From Cupriavidus cauae (GTDB lineage Bacteria > Pseudomonadota > Gammaproteobacteria > Burkholderiales > Burkholderiaceae), in contig NZ_VWRN01000072.1 in NCBI RefSeq assembly GCF_008632125.1, positions 1-64,000 on the forward strand: a DNA stretch of 64,000 nt, read 5' to 3'. Positions 34,856 to 43,245 of this stretch are shown here, piece after piece. Within the stretch, counting starts at the first letter, position 1, and each line of letters begins with the position of its first letter. The notes under the pieces are model-generated. The model was not told the origin of the DNA. It worked only from the letters and a program-made list of their open reading frames with translations, and searched no databases. The position numbers and the translations under genes were made by a program.

Positions 34856-35845
34856 ATGACCCCATGGCAACGCATCGCGGCGCTCGCCGCCGCTTCCACG
34901 CTGACGCTGTGCGCCGGCATCGCGCCGGCCTTCGCGCAGAAGGACTATCCGTCCAAGCCGATCATGATGGTAGTGACCTATCCGCCGGGCGGCCCGACCG
35001 ACGCGATGGCGCGCACGCTCGCCGCCTCGCTGAAGAACACGCTGGGCCAGCCGGTGGTAGTCGAGAACCGCGCCGGCGCCGGTGGCAATATCGGTGCGGA
35101 GGCCGTCGCGCGCGCCGAGCCTGATGGCTACACGCTGATGTTCGGCACCTCGGCGCCGCTGGCGATCAATGTCAGCCTCTATCGCAAGATCAACTACGAC
35201 CCGGTCAAGAGCTTCACGCCGGTGATCCAGATCGGCCATCTGCCCAATGTGCTGGTGGTCAATCCGTCGGTGCCGGCGAAGAACGTCACCGAGCTGATCG
35301 CCTATGCCAAGGCCAATCCCGGCAAGCTGACCTATGCCTCGTCCGGCAACGGCGCGTCGTCGCACCTGGCCGGCGTGCTGTTCAACAACCTGGCGGGCAC
35401 CGACTTCCAGCACATTCCGTACAAGGGCACCGGCCCGGCGCTGAACGATCTGCTGGGCGGCCAGGTCAGCATGACCTTTACCGACGTGCTGACCGCGCTC
35501 CCCTTCATCAAGAGCGGCAAGCTGCGCGCGCTCGGCGTGACCACCCGCGAGCGCTCGCAGGCGCTGCCCGATGTGCCGACGGTCGCCGAGCAGGGCGTCG
35601 CCGGCTTCGACGTGTCGGTGTTCTTCGGCGTGGTGGCGCCGGCCGGTACGCCCAAGGAAGTCATCGGCAAGCTCAACGCGGCCTTTGCCGACGCGCTGAA
35701 GCAGCCGGAGGTCCGCAAGACGCTGCAGGGGCAAGGGCTCGAGTTCGCGCCCTCGACCAAGCCCGAGCAACTGGGCGGCTTCATCAAGGCCGAGGTCGGC
35801 AAGTGGCGCGCGGTGGTGCAGAAGTCCGGCGCGCAACTGGACTGA
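34856..35845 (+). CDS. Bug-family tripartite tricarboxylate transporter substrate-binding protein
   Basis: Encodes 329 residues; AAGGAGA lies seven bases before ATG 34856. The signal peptide ends AFAQ. Motifs are 'YPSKPIMMVVTYPPGGPTDA', 'NRAGAGGNIGAEAVARAEPD', 'HIPYKGTGPALNDLLGGQVS' and 'GKLRALGVTTRERSQALPDV'. It is followed at 70 bases by a CoA transferase gene, suggesting that the bound acid is activated by CoA transfer. Confidence 0.93.
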   Translation: MTPWQRIAALAAASTLTLCAGIAPAFAQKDYPSKPIMMVVTYPPGGPTDAMARTLAASLKNTLGQPVVVENRAGAGGNIGAEAVARAEPDGYTLMFGTSAPLAINVSLYRKINYDPVKSFTPVIQIGHLPNVLVVNPSVPAKNVTELIAYAKANPGKLTYASSGNGASSHLAGVLFNNLAGTDFQHIPYKGTGPALNDLLGGQVSMTFTDVLTALPFIKSGKLRALGVTTRERSQALPDVPTVAEQGVAGFDVSVFFGVVAPAGTPKEVIGKLNAAFADALKQPEVRKTLQGQGLEFAPSTKPEQLGGFIKAEVGKWRAVVQKSGAQLD

Positions 35846-35914
35846 GCCGGATCGACCTGGATTGATGACAGCGCCCACGATGGCGCCGACGATGGCAACG
35901 AGCAAGGGAATCCG

Positions 35915-37051
35915 ATGACGCAAGCAAGCACCGGCGCGCTCGCCGGTATCCGGGTGGTCGACCTGTCGCGCATCCTGGGCGGCCCGTACTGCGGGCAGAT
36001 CCTGGGCGACCACGGCGCCGATGTGCTGAAGATCGAGCCGCCGCAGGGCGACGACACGCGGACGTGGGGGCCGCCGTTCAAGGACGGCGTGGCGTCCTAC
36101 TACTTCGGCCTGAACCGGAACAAGCGCGTGATGCGGCTCGATCTGGCGGCGCCGGCCGAGCGCGAGGTATTGCTTGCGCTGCTGGCCGACGCCGACGTGC
36201 TGATCGAGAACTTCAAGACCGGCACCATGGAGAAATGGGGCCTGGGCTACGAGGCCCTGTCGCAACGCTTCCCGCGCCTGGTGCACTGCCGCGTGTCGGG
36301 CTTCGGCGCCGACGGACCGCTCGGCGGCCTGCCGGGCTACGATGCCGCGATCCAGGCGATGGCGGGCATCATGAGCATCAACGGCGAGGCGGACGGCGAG
36401 GCGCTGCGTGTCGGCCTGCCGGTGGTCGACATGGTGACCGGGCTGAACGCCGCGCTTGGCGTGCTGCTCGCCCTGCAGGAGCGCGAGCGCAGCGGCCGCG
36501 GGCAGTTCGTCGAGGCCGCGCTGTATGACTCCGGCCTGTCGCTGCTGCATCCGCACGCGGCCAACTGGTTCATGAGCGGCAAGGCGCCGCAGCGCACGGG
36601 CAACGCCCATCCGAACATCTATCCGTACGACACGGTGGCCACCGCCACCGATCCCATCTTTCTCGCGGTCGGCAACGACCGGCAGTTCCGCATCCTGTGC
36701 GAGCACCTTGGCGTGGCCGCACTGGCCGACGACGAGCGCTATGCGACGGCCGGGGCGCGCTCGGTCAATCGATCCGCGCTGAAGGCCGAACTGGAGGCGC
36801 TGCTCGGCACGCGTGACGGCAAGGCGCTGGCCGACGCGCTGGTGCAGGCCGGTGTGCCGTGCGCGCCGGTGCTGTCGGTGCCGGCTGCCCTGCAGCATCC
36901 CCATACGGCGCATCGCGAGATGGTGGTCGAGATGGAGGGCGGCTATCGCGGGCTGGGCGCGCCGGTGAAGCTGTCGCGCACGCCGGCGACCTATCGCTTC
37001 GCGCCGCTGGCCGAGGGGGACCGCTTCCTGCCTCGCGACGGGGAGAGTTAA
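35915..37051 (+). CDS. CaiB/BaiF (class III) CoA transferase
   Basis: Encodes 378 residues, a typical family length. Motifs are 'LAGIRVVDLSRILGGPYCGQ', 'LGDHGADVLKIEPPQGDDTR', 'GLNRNKRVMRLDLAAPAERE' and 'GYDAAIQAMAGIMSINGEAD', the Asp in GYDAAIQA being the expected catalytic acid. Two 12-bp units (GCGCCCACGATG, GCGCCGACGATG) lie just before its ribosome site. The stop codon starts a 13-bp tandem repeat. Confidence 0.93.
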   Translation: MTQASTGALAGIRVVDLSRILGGPYCGQILGDHGADVLKIEPPQGDDTRTWGPPFKDGVASYYFGLNRNKRVMRLDLAAPAEREVLLALLADADVLIENFKTGTMEKWGLGYEALSQRFPRLVHCRVSGFGADGPLGGLPGYDAAIQAMAGIMSINGEADGEALRVGLPVVDMVTGLNAALGVLLALQERERSGRGQFVEAALYDSGLSLLHPHAANWFMSGKAPQRTGNAHPNIYPYDTVATATDPIFLAVGNDRQFRILCEHLGVAALADDERYATAGARSVNRSALKAELEALLGTRDGKALADALVQAGVPCAPVLSVPAALQHPHTAHREMVVEMEGGYRGLGAPVKLSRTPATYRFAPLAEGDRFLPRDGES

Positions 37052-37114
37052 GCGGGAGAGTAAAGCGGGAGAGTAAAGCGGGAGAGTCAAGCGGAAGAGC
37101 CAGGCGGGAGGGCT
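37050..37114 (+). repeat. five tandem 13-bp units (AAGCGGGAGAGTA) at a stop codon
   Basis: Three close copies of AAGCGGGAGAGTA are followed by AAGCGGAAGAGCC and AGGCGGGAGGGCT. The CoA-transferase stop TAA overlaps the first unit, and a partial unit (CGGGGAGAGTT) forms the last codons of the gene, so the repeat extends from coding into non-coding DNA. Confidence 0.92.
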
Positions 37115-37121
37115 GGCCTGC

Positions 37122-37157
37122 TGTCCACTTTGGACATTGCGGTTCTTGCACTATGGT
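37122..37157 (+). promoter_or_regulatory. putative promoter with TGTCCA/TGGACA dyad
   Basis: TGTCCA-CTT-TGGACA is a perfect dyad. TTGGAC (37130-37135) and TATGGT (37152-37157), 16 bases apart, can act as -35 and -10 for the DUF1428 gene at 37241. Confidence 0.45.
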
Positions 37158-37240
37158 AACGAGACGCATTCCGAGCGTGCGGCTGCGCCACCCGGCGCGG
37201 ACATGAGCGCCGGTGCCAATCGATTCCCAAGGAGACCACC

Positions 37241-37594
37241 ATGTCCTATGTCGACGGTTTTGTCATTGCCGTGCCCACCGCCAATCGCGAGGCCTACCGC
37301 GAAATGGCGCAGAAGGCCGCGCAGGTGTTCAAGGAGTACGGCGCCCTCCGGGTGTACGAGTGCTGGGGCGACGATGTGCCCGAGGGCAAGGTCACGTCGT
37401 TCACCATGGCGGTCCAGCGCAAGGACGACGAGTCGGTGGTGTTCTCGTGGATCGAGTGGCCCTCGCGCGAGAAGCGGGACGAGGGCATGAAGGCGTCGCT
37501 GGCCGATCCGCGGCTGGCGAACGACATGCAGAACATGCCCTTCGATGGGCAGCGGATGATCTACGGCGGCTTCGAGACGATCGTCCAGGCCTGA
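37241..37594 (+). CDS. DUF1428 family protein
   Basis: Encodes 117 residues starting 'MSYVDGFVIAVPTANREAYR', with 'YGALRVYECWGDDVPEGKVT' and 'DPRLANDMQNMPFDGQRMIY GGF'. This matches the DUF1428 (YbaA-like) family of small ferredoxin-like alpha/beta-barrel proteins. No catalytic role is established. AAGGAGA precedes the ATG. It is probably transcribed alone. Confidence 0.9.
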   Translation: MSYVDGFVIAVPTANREAYREMAQKAAQVFKEYGALRVYECWGDDVPEGKVTSFTMAVQRKDDESVVFSWIEWPSREKRDEGMKASLADPRLANDMQNMPFDGQRMIYGGFETIVQA

Positions 37595-37715
37595 GCGCCG
37601 GGCCGCCTCGCCCGCCAGGGCGTAGCGGCGGAATGGCTTGCGATGGGGCGGACCGCGGCTAGAATCGCGGTTCGCGACGCTGCCTGTCGTTGTCCCGCCT
37701 ACCGACCGCTACCCG

Positions 37716-38315
37716 ATGCCCACGAAGAAATCCGACACCAGCAAGCGCGCGACCAGCGAGCAAGCCCTTCAACTGCTGGATGCGGCCACCGAGCATGTGC
37801 TCAACCACGGCCTGGGCGATCTGTCGCTGCGCAGCGTCGCGGAGGCCCTGGGTACCAGCCATCGCATGCTGATCTACTACTTCGGTTCCGCGGACGGATT
37901 CTGGCAGGCGCTGCTGCATCGCATCCGGCATGCCGAACAGCAGGCGCGGCAGCAGACACTGGCCGAAGGCACGGATCCGAAGACGGCGCTTGTCTCCGCC
38001 TGGCAGCGATACTCGGCGTCGAACTACCTGCCCATCATGCAACTGGTGTTCGAAATATACGGCCGCGCCATCCGCGACCGCGAACGCTTCAGCGGCTTTC
38101 TCGAGGACGTGATCGGCAGCTGGACCGGCATGCTGGCCGAACGCTTCGAGCGCAATCTGGGGATGAGCCGCACCGAGGCCAGGCTGCTCGCCCGCGTCGA
38201 AGTCGCCACGATTCGCGGGCTGCTGCTCGATCTGGTGACCACCGGCGACCGCAAGGGCACGACCGCTGCCATCGAGTACTTCGCCGAAATGATGGCGCGC
38301 CACCGTCGGCCCTGA
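37716..38315 (+). CDS. TetR-family transcriptional regulator
   Basis: Encodes 199 residues from ATG 37716. The N-terminal HTH is 'LQLLDAATEHVLNHGLGDLS LRSVAEALGTSHRMLIYYFG', with the usual YYF after the recognition helix. The all-alpha ligand domain follows. A 24-bp palindrome 71 bases downstream (38386-38409) stands before the Bug/M24 operon and is the most likely operator, so the protein probably represses that operon. Confidence 0.9.
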   Translation: MPTKKSDTSKRATSEQALQLLDAATEHVLNHGLGDLSLRSVAEALGTSHRMLIYYFGSADGFWQALLHRIRHAEQQARQQTLAEGTDPKTALVSAWQRYSASNYLPIMQLVFEIYGRAIRDRERFSGFLEDVIGSWTGMLAERFERNLGMSRTEARLLARVEVATIRGLLLDLVTTGDRKGTTAAIEYFAEMMARHRRP

Positions 38316-38385
38316 TCCCCTCGCTGCCGCTACGCACCAGCCCCTGATTTCCCCCGGTGATTCGCGTATACCCTCGCTACACCCG

Positions 38386-38409
38386 GCAATGTACCACATG
38401 GTACATTGC
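38386..38409. promoter_or_regulatory. 24-bp palindromic operator candidate
   Basis: GCAATGTACCA and its perfect complement flank the dinucleotide CA. Perfect long dyads of this size are typical TetR-family operators. It lies between the TetR gene and the Bug/M24 operon, 104 bases before the Bug ATG. Confidence 0.75.
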
Positions 38410-38512
38410 GTCTCGATTCGACAGCCGCGGGTGGCGGTCGAAGTGATTCTCGACCGAGATGAATCGACCGGATGGATCGGCCGGGATGGATCGAAGACAA
38501 GGTGAGTGCAGC

Positions 38513-39481
38513 ATGAAACGGCGAACATGGATGAGCTGGACTGCGGGCGCAGTGCTGGCGGCGGCGCTGCCGGGTATCGGGCAGACTGAAACCTACCCCG
38601 CCCGGCCGGTACGGCTGGTGGTGCCGCAGGCGGGCGGAACGGGCAACGACGTACTGGCGCGGGCGCTGGCCGAACGGTTGGGACACGCGTGGAAGCAGGC
38701 CGTCGTGGTCGAAAACAAGCCTGGTGCCAACGGCGCGCTGGCCATCAACTACGTGTTGTCCCAGCCGGCCGACGGCTACACGCTGTTCTTTGCCGGCGTG
38801 TCGAACCTGAGCTTCAACCCTCATCTGTATCCGAAGCTGCCCTATCGCCCGTCGAAGGATCTGGTCGGGGTCGCGATGCTGGCGAACTCGCCCTTTGTAT
38901 TCGTCGCCGCACCGTCGCTGGGCGTCAAGACCTTGCAGGAGTTCGTGCAGATGGCCAGGGCGCGTCCGGGCGAGATCAGCTTCGCATCGGGCGGCGTCGG
39001 CAACTCCACCCATCTCGCGATGGAGCTGGTGGCCGAAAAGGCCGGCATCAAGCTGCAGCATGTCCCCTTCAACGGCCCGGGCGGCGCCACCAGCCTGATG
39101 AACGGACAGACCCCGGTGATGATGAACGTGGTGGCGGGCGTGCACGCCAACATCGCCGGACAGAAGCTCGTGCCGCTCGCCGTCACCGGCGACAAGCGCC
39201 TTGCGGCGCTGCCCAACGTGTCCACCTTCAAGGAACTGGGCTATGACATCGCGGTGCCGGGCTGGTATGCGATCGTCGCCAAGGCCGGAACGCCGGCCGC
39301 GCTGGTGCATGAGATCAACGCCGATATCAACCAGGCGCTGGACGACCCGCAACTGAAGGAAAAACTCGCCTTCCAGTTCCTCGAACCGATCAAGGGCCCC
39401 TCCACGGACGTGGAGCGCTACATGAAGCGCGACTCCGAAGCCTGGGGTCCGATCATCCGCAAACTCGGCATTTCTCTCTGA
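38513..39481 (+). CDS. Bug-family tripartite tricarboxylate transporter substrate-binding protein
   Basis: Encodes 322 residues from ATG 38513. The signal sequence begins MKRRTWMSWTAGAV. Motifs are 'YPARPVRLVVPQAGGTGNDV', 'NKPGANGALAINYVLSQPAD', 'HVPFNGPGGATSLMNGQTPV' and 'QKLVPLAVTGDKRLAALPNV'. It lies seven bases before a creatinase-like gene, so both likely serve one nitrogenous or carboxylated substrate. Confidence 0.93.
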   Translation: MKRRTWMSWTAGAVLAAALPGIGQTETYPARPVRLVVPQAGGTGNDVLARALAERLGHAWKQAVVVENKPGANGALAINYVLSQPADGYTLFFAGVSNLSFNPHLYPKLPYRPSKDLVGVAMLANSPFVFVAAPSLGVKTLQEFVQMARARPGEISFASGGVGNSTHLAMELVAEKAGIKLQHVPFNGPGGATSLMNGQTPVMMNVVAGVHANIAGQKLVPLAVTGDKRLAALPNVSTFKELGYDIAVPGWYAIVAKAGTPAALVHEINADINQALDDPQLKEKLAFQFLEPIKGPSTDVERYMKRDSEAWGPIIRKLGISL

Positions 39482-39488
39482 TCAAGCC

Positions 39489-40679
39489 ATGCCTCATCTG
39501 ACAAAAGCCGTCCACGAATACCGCCTGGCGTCGATGCGCAAGCTGATGGATCGGCTGCGCGTCGATGCGCTGGTCTTCGGCACGCCCGACTTCTTCCAGT
39601 TCGCGACCAACTTCCAGCTGGACGTATGGCCATGGGAACGGCCGGTCTTCGTGGTCGTTCCGCGTAATGGCGACACCTTCGCGGTGATGAACGAACTGTC
39701 GACCAACCATATGCGCTTCGCCACCGAGAAGGGGAAGGTATGGTTGTCGGATATCACCTATTACGCCGAGCACCCACGCGTTGCCAATCGCCTGCCGCTG
39801 GTGCCGCAGCTGCCCGAGGTCGTCGCCGGGCTTCTGGCTGAGAAGGGTCTCGGCATGTCGCGCATCGCCGTCGATGTCGCACATCCGATCCTGACGGCGG
39901 CACAGCGCCATCTGCCCGAGCTGACACTGCGGCCGTCCATGGGCGACATGCGTGGCCTGCGTTGGGTCAAGCATCCCGAGGAACTGCAGGTGATGCGCGA
40001 GCTCGGGGCGCTGACCGATTGGGTACAGGATCGCTATCGCGAGAACATCCGCGCGGGCCGGCTGGTCCAGGAACTGGACCATGCCATGGCGGCCCTGATG
40101 GTCGAGGAAGCCGCTCGCCGTTTCCCCGGCGAGGACTTCGACATTCTCAAATGCTGGACGCTGTCCGGGCCCGCATCCGCTTCGCCCCACGGCGACGGCG
40201 CGGCTTGCGGCGCGCGCATCTCGGCGGGCGACACGATCGTCAACCTGGTGCTGCCGCGCCTGAATGGACTCTACGTCGAGAACGAGCGCACGTGGTTCTG
40301 CGGCAAGCCGACGGACCAGCAGGCCCGCCTGTACTCGGTGGCCGCGGAAGCTACCGACGCCGCGGTGGCAGCGGCGGTGCTGGGCAAACGCGTGTGCGAC
40401 ATGGATGCCGCGGCGTTGCAGGTGATCGAGCGGGCCGACTGCGCGCAGTACGTCTTCCACCGGACGGGCCATGCCGTCGGCCTGATGCTGCATGAGTATC
40501 CGGAAGACATGGCGTTCAATACGCGGCCCCTGCTGGCAGGGGAGGTGTATTCCGCCGAGCCGGGGCTGTATGTCTATGGACTCGGCGGCTTCCGGCTCGA
40601 CGACACGGTAATCGTGGGCGAGCGACCCGAGGTCATCGTCAAGACGCCGAAGACGCTGGCTTACGCGACGGTGGAGTAG
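39489..40679 (+). CDS. M24 pita-bread hydrolase, creatinase-like
   Basis: Encodes 396 residues with an N-terminal creatinase/prolidase domain and a C-terminal pita-bread domain. The usual five metal ligands of M24 peptidases are altered: the first Asp is Leu253 and the second is Glu264 in 'VNLVLPRLNGLYVENERTWF', and the last Glu is Asp371 in 'FRLDDTVIV'. His328 (RTGHAVG) and Glu357 (AEPGLYV) remain. The LP..NG.Y..NERT pattern recalls metal-independent creatinase, which has FP..GYY..LERT at this place. I therefore favour an amidinohydrolase-like or other hydrolase rather than Xaa-Pro peptidase. Confidence 0.85.
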   Translation: MPHLTKAVHEYRLASMRKLMDRLRVDALVFGTPDFFQFATNFQLDVWPWERPVFVVVPRNGDTFAVMNELSTNHMRFATEKGKVWLSDITYYAEHPRVANRLPLVPQLPEVVAGLLAEKGLGMSRIAVDVAHPILTAAQRHLPELTLRPSMGDMRGLRWVKHPEELQVMRELGALTDWVQDRYRENIRAGRLVQELDHAMAALMVEEAARRFPGEDFDILKCWTLSGPASASPHGDGAACGARISAGDTIVNLVLPRLNGLYVENERTWFCGKPTDQQARLYSVAAEATDAAVAAAVLGKRVCDMDAAALQVIERADCAQYVFHRTGHAVGLMLHEYPEDMAFNTRPLLAGEVYSAEPGLYVYGLGGFRLDDTVIVGERPEVIVKTPKTLAYATVE

Positions 40680-40735
40680 GCGGGGAGGCAGGGGCGGGCC
40701 ATTCGCGGCGGCATGCGGATGGGCCCCGCAGCGAT

Positions 40736-41173
40736 CTACTTGCCAAGCAGGCGGTCGAGCTTGGCGTCCATCCGCTCCAGCCGGGTCTCAACCGCCCCGA
40801 CTCGAACCTCCAGCGCTCCGAGCCGGCCCTCCAGCGCTCCGAGCCGGCCCTCCAGCGCATCGAGCCGGCCGCTCAGCCGCTTGTCCAACTCGACAATCTG
40901 AACACTGAGCGGGCCGGTTCCCTTGTCCACCTTGTCCTGAGTGGTGGAGTTCATGTACCCCATTACCGAGAGGATCAGGCCTATCCCGGTGCCCACGGCG
41001 GCGAACACTCCCCACGGTGCGACGGTTGCTGCGGCTTGCTTGCGGACCAGATGGACCAGGTCTTCCCGGGACATCGACTCGTCGCGGCGTCGAAAAGGCC
41101 TCGAGCGATGAGGATCGATAGGCATTGCATCGTCGCCGGTGGCGTAAGGATCGTGGGCGGTGCTCATGGACAT
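40736..41173 (-). CDS. small membrane protein with C-terminal coiled coil
   Basis: Encodes about 145 residues (ATG at 41173, or 41167). A charged N terminus ('PFRRRDESMSREDLVHLVRK') is followed by one membrane helix ('WGVFAAVGTGIGLILSVMGY') and a heptad coiled coil 'LDALEGRLGALEGRLGALEV' built from about three 21-bp units. Similar small proteins occur in phage-like and stress contexts but I do not recognise a family. It is convergent with the M24 gene. Confidence 0.7.
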   Translation of the reverse strand: MSMSTAHDPYATGDDAMPIDPHRSRPFRRRDESMSREDLVHLVRKQAAATVAPWGVFAAVGTGIGLILSVMGYMNSTTQDKVDKGTGPLSVQIVELDKRLSGRLDALEGRLGALEGRLGALEVRVGAVETRLERMDAKLDRLLGK

Positions 41174-41343
41174 GTTTGGGCAGAGGTGAAAACGGTCGGC
41201 ATCGATCGTCGGCACAGGCAGTCATCGTAGTGGCCCAACAGCGCACCGACTCGATCGATGCGGCACTATCCCATCCCACCCAATCCCCTGCTTTCGCTTT
41301 TCGCCGCCGTCCATCGAAGAGCGTGCACGTGGCGATCGGCGTC

Positions 41344-43065
41344 CTAGCCCGGAATCATCCCCGTCAACCAATACGCCTGCACCATCGTGATGATGCCGAC
41401 GATCACCGCGAACAGCAGGCTGTGCTTGACCGTGAAGCGGAACAGCTCCGACTCTCGGCCGACCAGTCCCGTCGCGGCGCACGCCACCGCAATCGACTGC
41501 GGCGAGATCATCTTGCCGGTCACGCCGCCCGTGGTGTTGGCGGCGACCAGCAGCGTGTCGGAGACGCCGATCTGATGCGCGGTCGTGCTCTGCAGCGAGC
41601 AGAACAGCGCGTTCGACGAGGTATCGGAGCCGGTCAGGAATACGCCGAGCCAGCCGAGGAACGGCGAGAAGAACGGGAAGGCCGCGCCGGTGCCGGCGAG
41701 CAGCAGCGCCAGCGTCGACGACATGCCCGAGTAGTTGGCAACGAAGGCGAAGGCGAGCACCAGTCCGATCGACAGGATGGGGCGGCGCAGCTCCAGCAGC
41801 GTCTCGCCGAAGGTCGCCACCAGCGCGCGCGGCGACATGCGCAGCAGCACGGCGGAGATCAGCGCGGTCAGCAGGATCGCGGTGCCGACGGCGGACAGCA
41901 GGTCGATCTTCAGCACGGCATCGTAGGCCTTGGGCGCGGCGACGATCGGCGCGGTCTTGACGACCAGCTGGTCCAGCCACGGCACCGGGAACTTCAGCAC
42001 CGTGCCGGCCAGCGCGCCGCCGGAGGCGAACAGGGCCTTGAACGGCTGCAGGCTCCAGACCGTGACGATCGCGGTCAGGATGCCGAACGGCGCCCAGGCG
42101 CGCACCGTTTGCGCGAGCGTGTAGGGCGAGGCCTTGCGCTGGTTCGTGGCGCCGATCGTCGGCAAGCCGCCCATGTCGCCGAAGCCGCCGAGCGCCGCGG
42201 CGCCGCCGTGGCCGGCACGCAGCGAGGCGCCGGCGGTGCGCGTCGCGCTGCGCGGCTGCCACACCTTCAGGAAGGCCGACAGCGACACCAGGCTGACGAG
42301 CGCCGAGGTGATGTCCGGCAGCTCCGGCCCGATATGGTTGGCGGTGAAGTACTGCGTCACCGCGAAGCTTGCGCCGGTGACCAGCGCGGCGGGCCAGGTC
42401 TCGCGCACGCCCTTGACGCCGTCCATCATGAACACCAGCCAGAACGGCACGGCCAGCGACAGCAGCGGCAATTGCCGGCCGGCCATCGCGCCGATATGGA
42501 AGGGATCGATGCCGGTGACCTGGCCGGCCACGATGATGGGGATGCCCATCGCGCCGAAGGCCACCGGTGCGGTATTGGCGATCAGGCACAGTCCCGCCGC
42601 GTAGAGCGGATTGAAGCCGAGGCCGACCAGCAGCGCGGCGGTGATCGCCACCGGCGCGCCGAAGCCCGCTGCGCCCTCGAGGAAGGCGCCGAAGGCGAAG
42701 CCGATCAGCAGCACCTGCAGGCGCTGGTCGTCGGTGATCGCCAGCACCGAGGCGCGGATCACGTCGAACTGGCCCGTCTTGACGACGATCTTGTAGAGGA
42801 ACACCGCGGTGACGATGATCCAGGCGATCGGCCACAGGCCGTACAGGAAGCCGTAGCCCGCGGCGGCGAGCGCCTGCGGCACCGGCATGCCGTAGCCGGC
42901 GATGGCCACGGCCAGCGCGAGCGCCAGCGTGATCGCGGCGGCCACATGGCCCTTCATGCGCAGCAGCGCCAGCGCGACGAAGAAGAACAGGATGGGAATG
43001 GCGGCCGCCAGCGAGGACAGCCACAGGCTGCCCAGCGGCATATAGACCTGTTGCCAGGTTTGCAT
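41344..43065 (-). CDS. lldP: L-lactate permease (LctP family)
   Basis: Encodes 573 residues from the ATG at 43065 with a strong CGGAGGAGA upstream. About 12-14 membrane helices are visible, with LctP signatures 'LLIGFAFGAFLEGAAGFGAP', 'GSDTSSNALFCSLQSTTAHQ' and 'ANTTGGVTGKMISPQSIAVA'. It imports L- or D-lactate or glycolate with protons. It lies directly upstream of lutB in the gene line (all minus strand: lutA-lutC-lutB-lldP), so uptake and oxidation are co-encoded. Confidence 0.95.
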   Translation of the reverse strand: MQTWQQVYMPLGSLWLSSLAAAIPILFFFVALALLRMKGHVAAAITLALALAVAIAGYGMPVPQALAAAGYGFLYGLWPIAWIIVTAVFLYKIVVKTGQFDVIRASVLAITDDQRLQVLLIGFAFGAFLEGAAGFGAPVAITAALLVGLGFNPLYAAGLCLIANTAPVAFGAMGIPIIVAGQVTGIDPFHIGAMAGRQLPLLSLAVPFWLVFMMDGVKGVRETWPAALVTGASFAVTQYFTANHIGPELPDITSALVSLVSLSAFLKVWQPRSATRTAGASLRAGHGGAAALGGFGDMGGLPTIGATNQRKASPYTLAQTVRAWAPFGILTAIVTVWSLQPFKALFASGGALAGTVLKFPVPWLDQLVVKTAPIVAAPKAYDAVLKIDLLSAVGTAILLTALISAVLLRMSPRALVATFGETLLELRRPILSIGLVLAFAFVANYSGMSSTLALLLAGTGAAFPFFSPFLGWLGVFLTGSDTSSNALFCSLQSTTAHQIGVSDTLLVAANTTGGVTGKMISPQSIAVACAATGLVGRESELFRFTVKHSLLFAVIVGIITMVQAYWLTGMIPG

Positions 43066-43245
43066 ATCGGTCTCCTCCGAGGGATGCGAGTCTAGAAAGG
43101 AAAAAATCGTGGCCGGCGAAGCCACCGACGAGGTTGCGGTTGCCACCGCGTCGTTGCCGCGAATGCGCGAATCCAGCGTCTTCGGAAGCCGCTGGGTCCG
43201 CGCTTTGGCGGGGACGAGGGGCTCTTGTCGGCGAGGGTGCCGGGC

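Noticed and set aside
39489..40679. Plain annotation as Xaa-Pro dipeptidase
   Set aside because: Two metal-binding Asp residues are replaced by Leu and Glu and the last Glu by Asp, so ordinary metallopeptidase activity is not supported.
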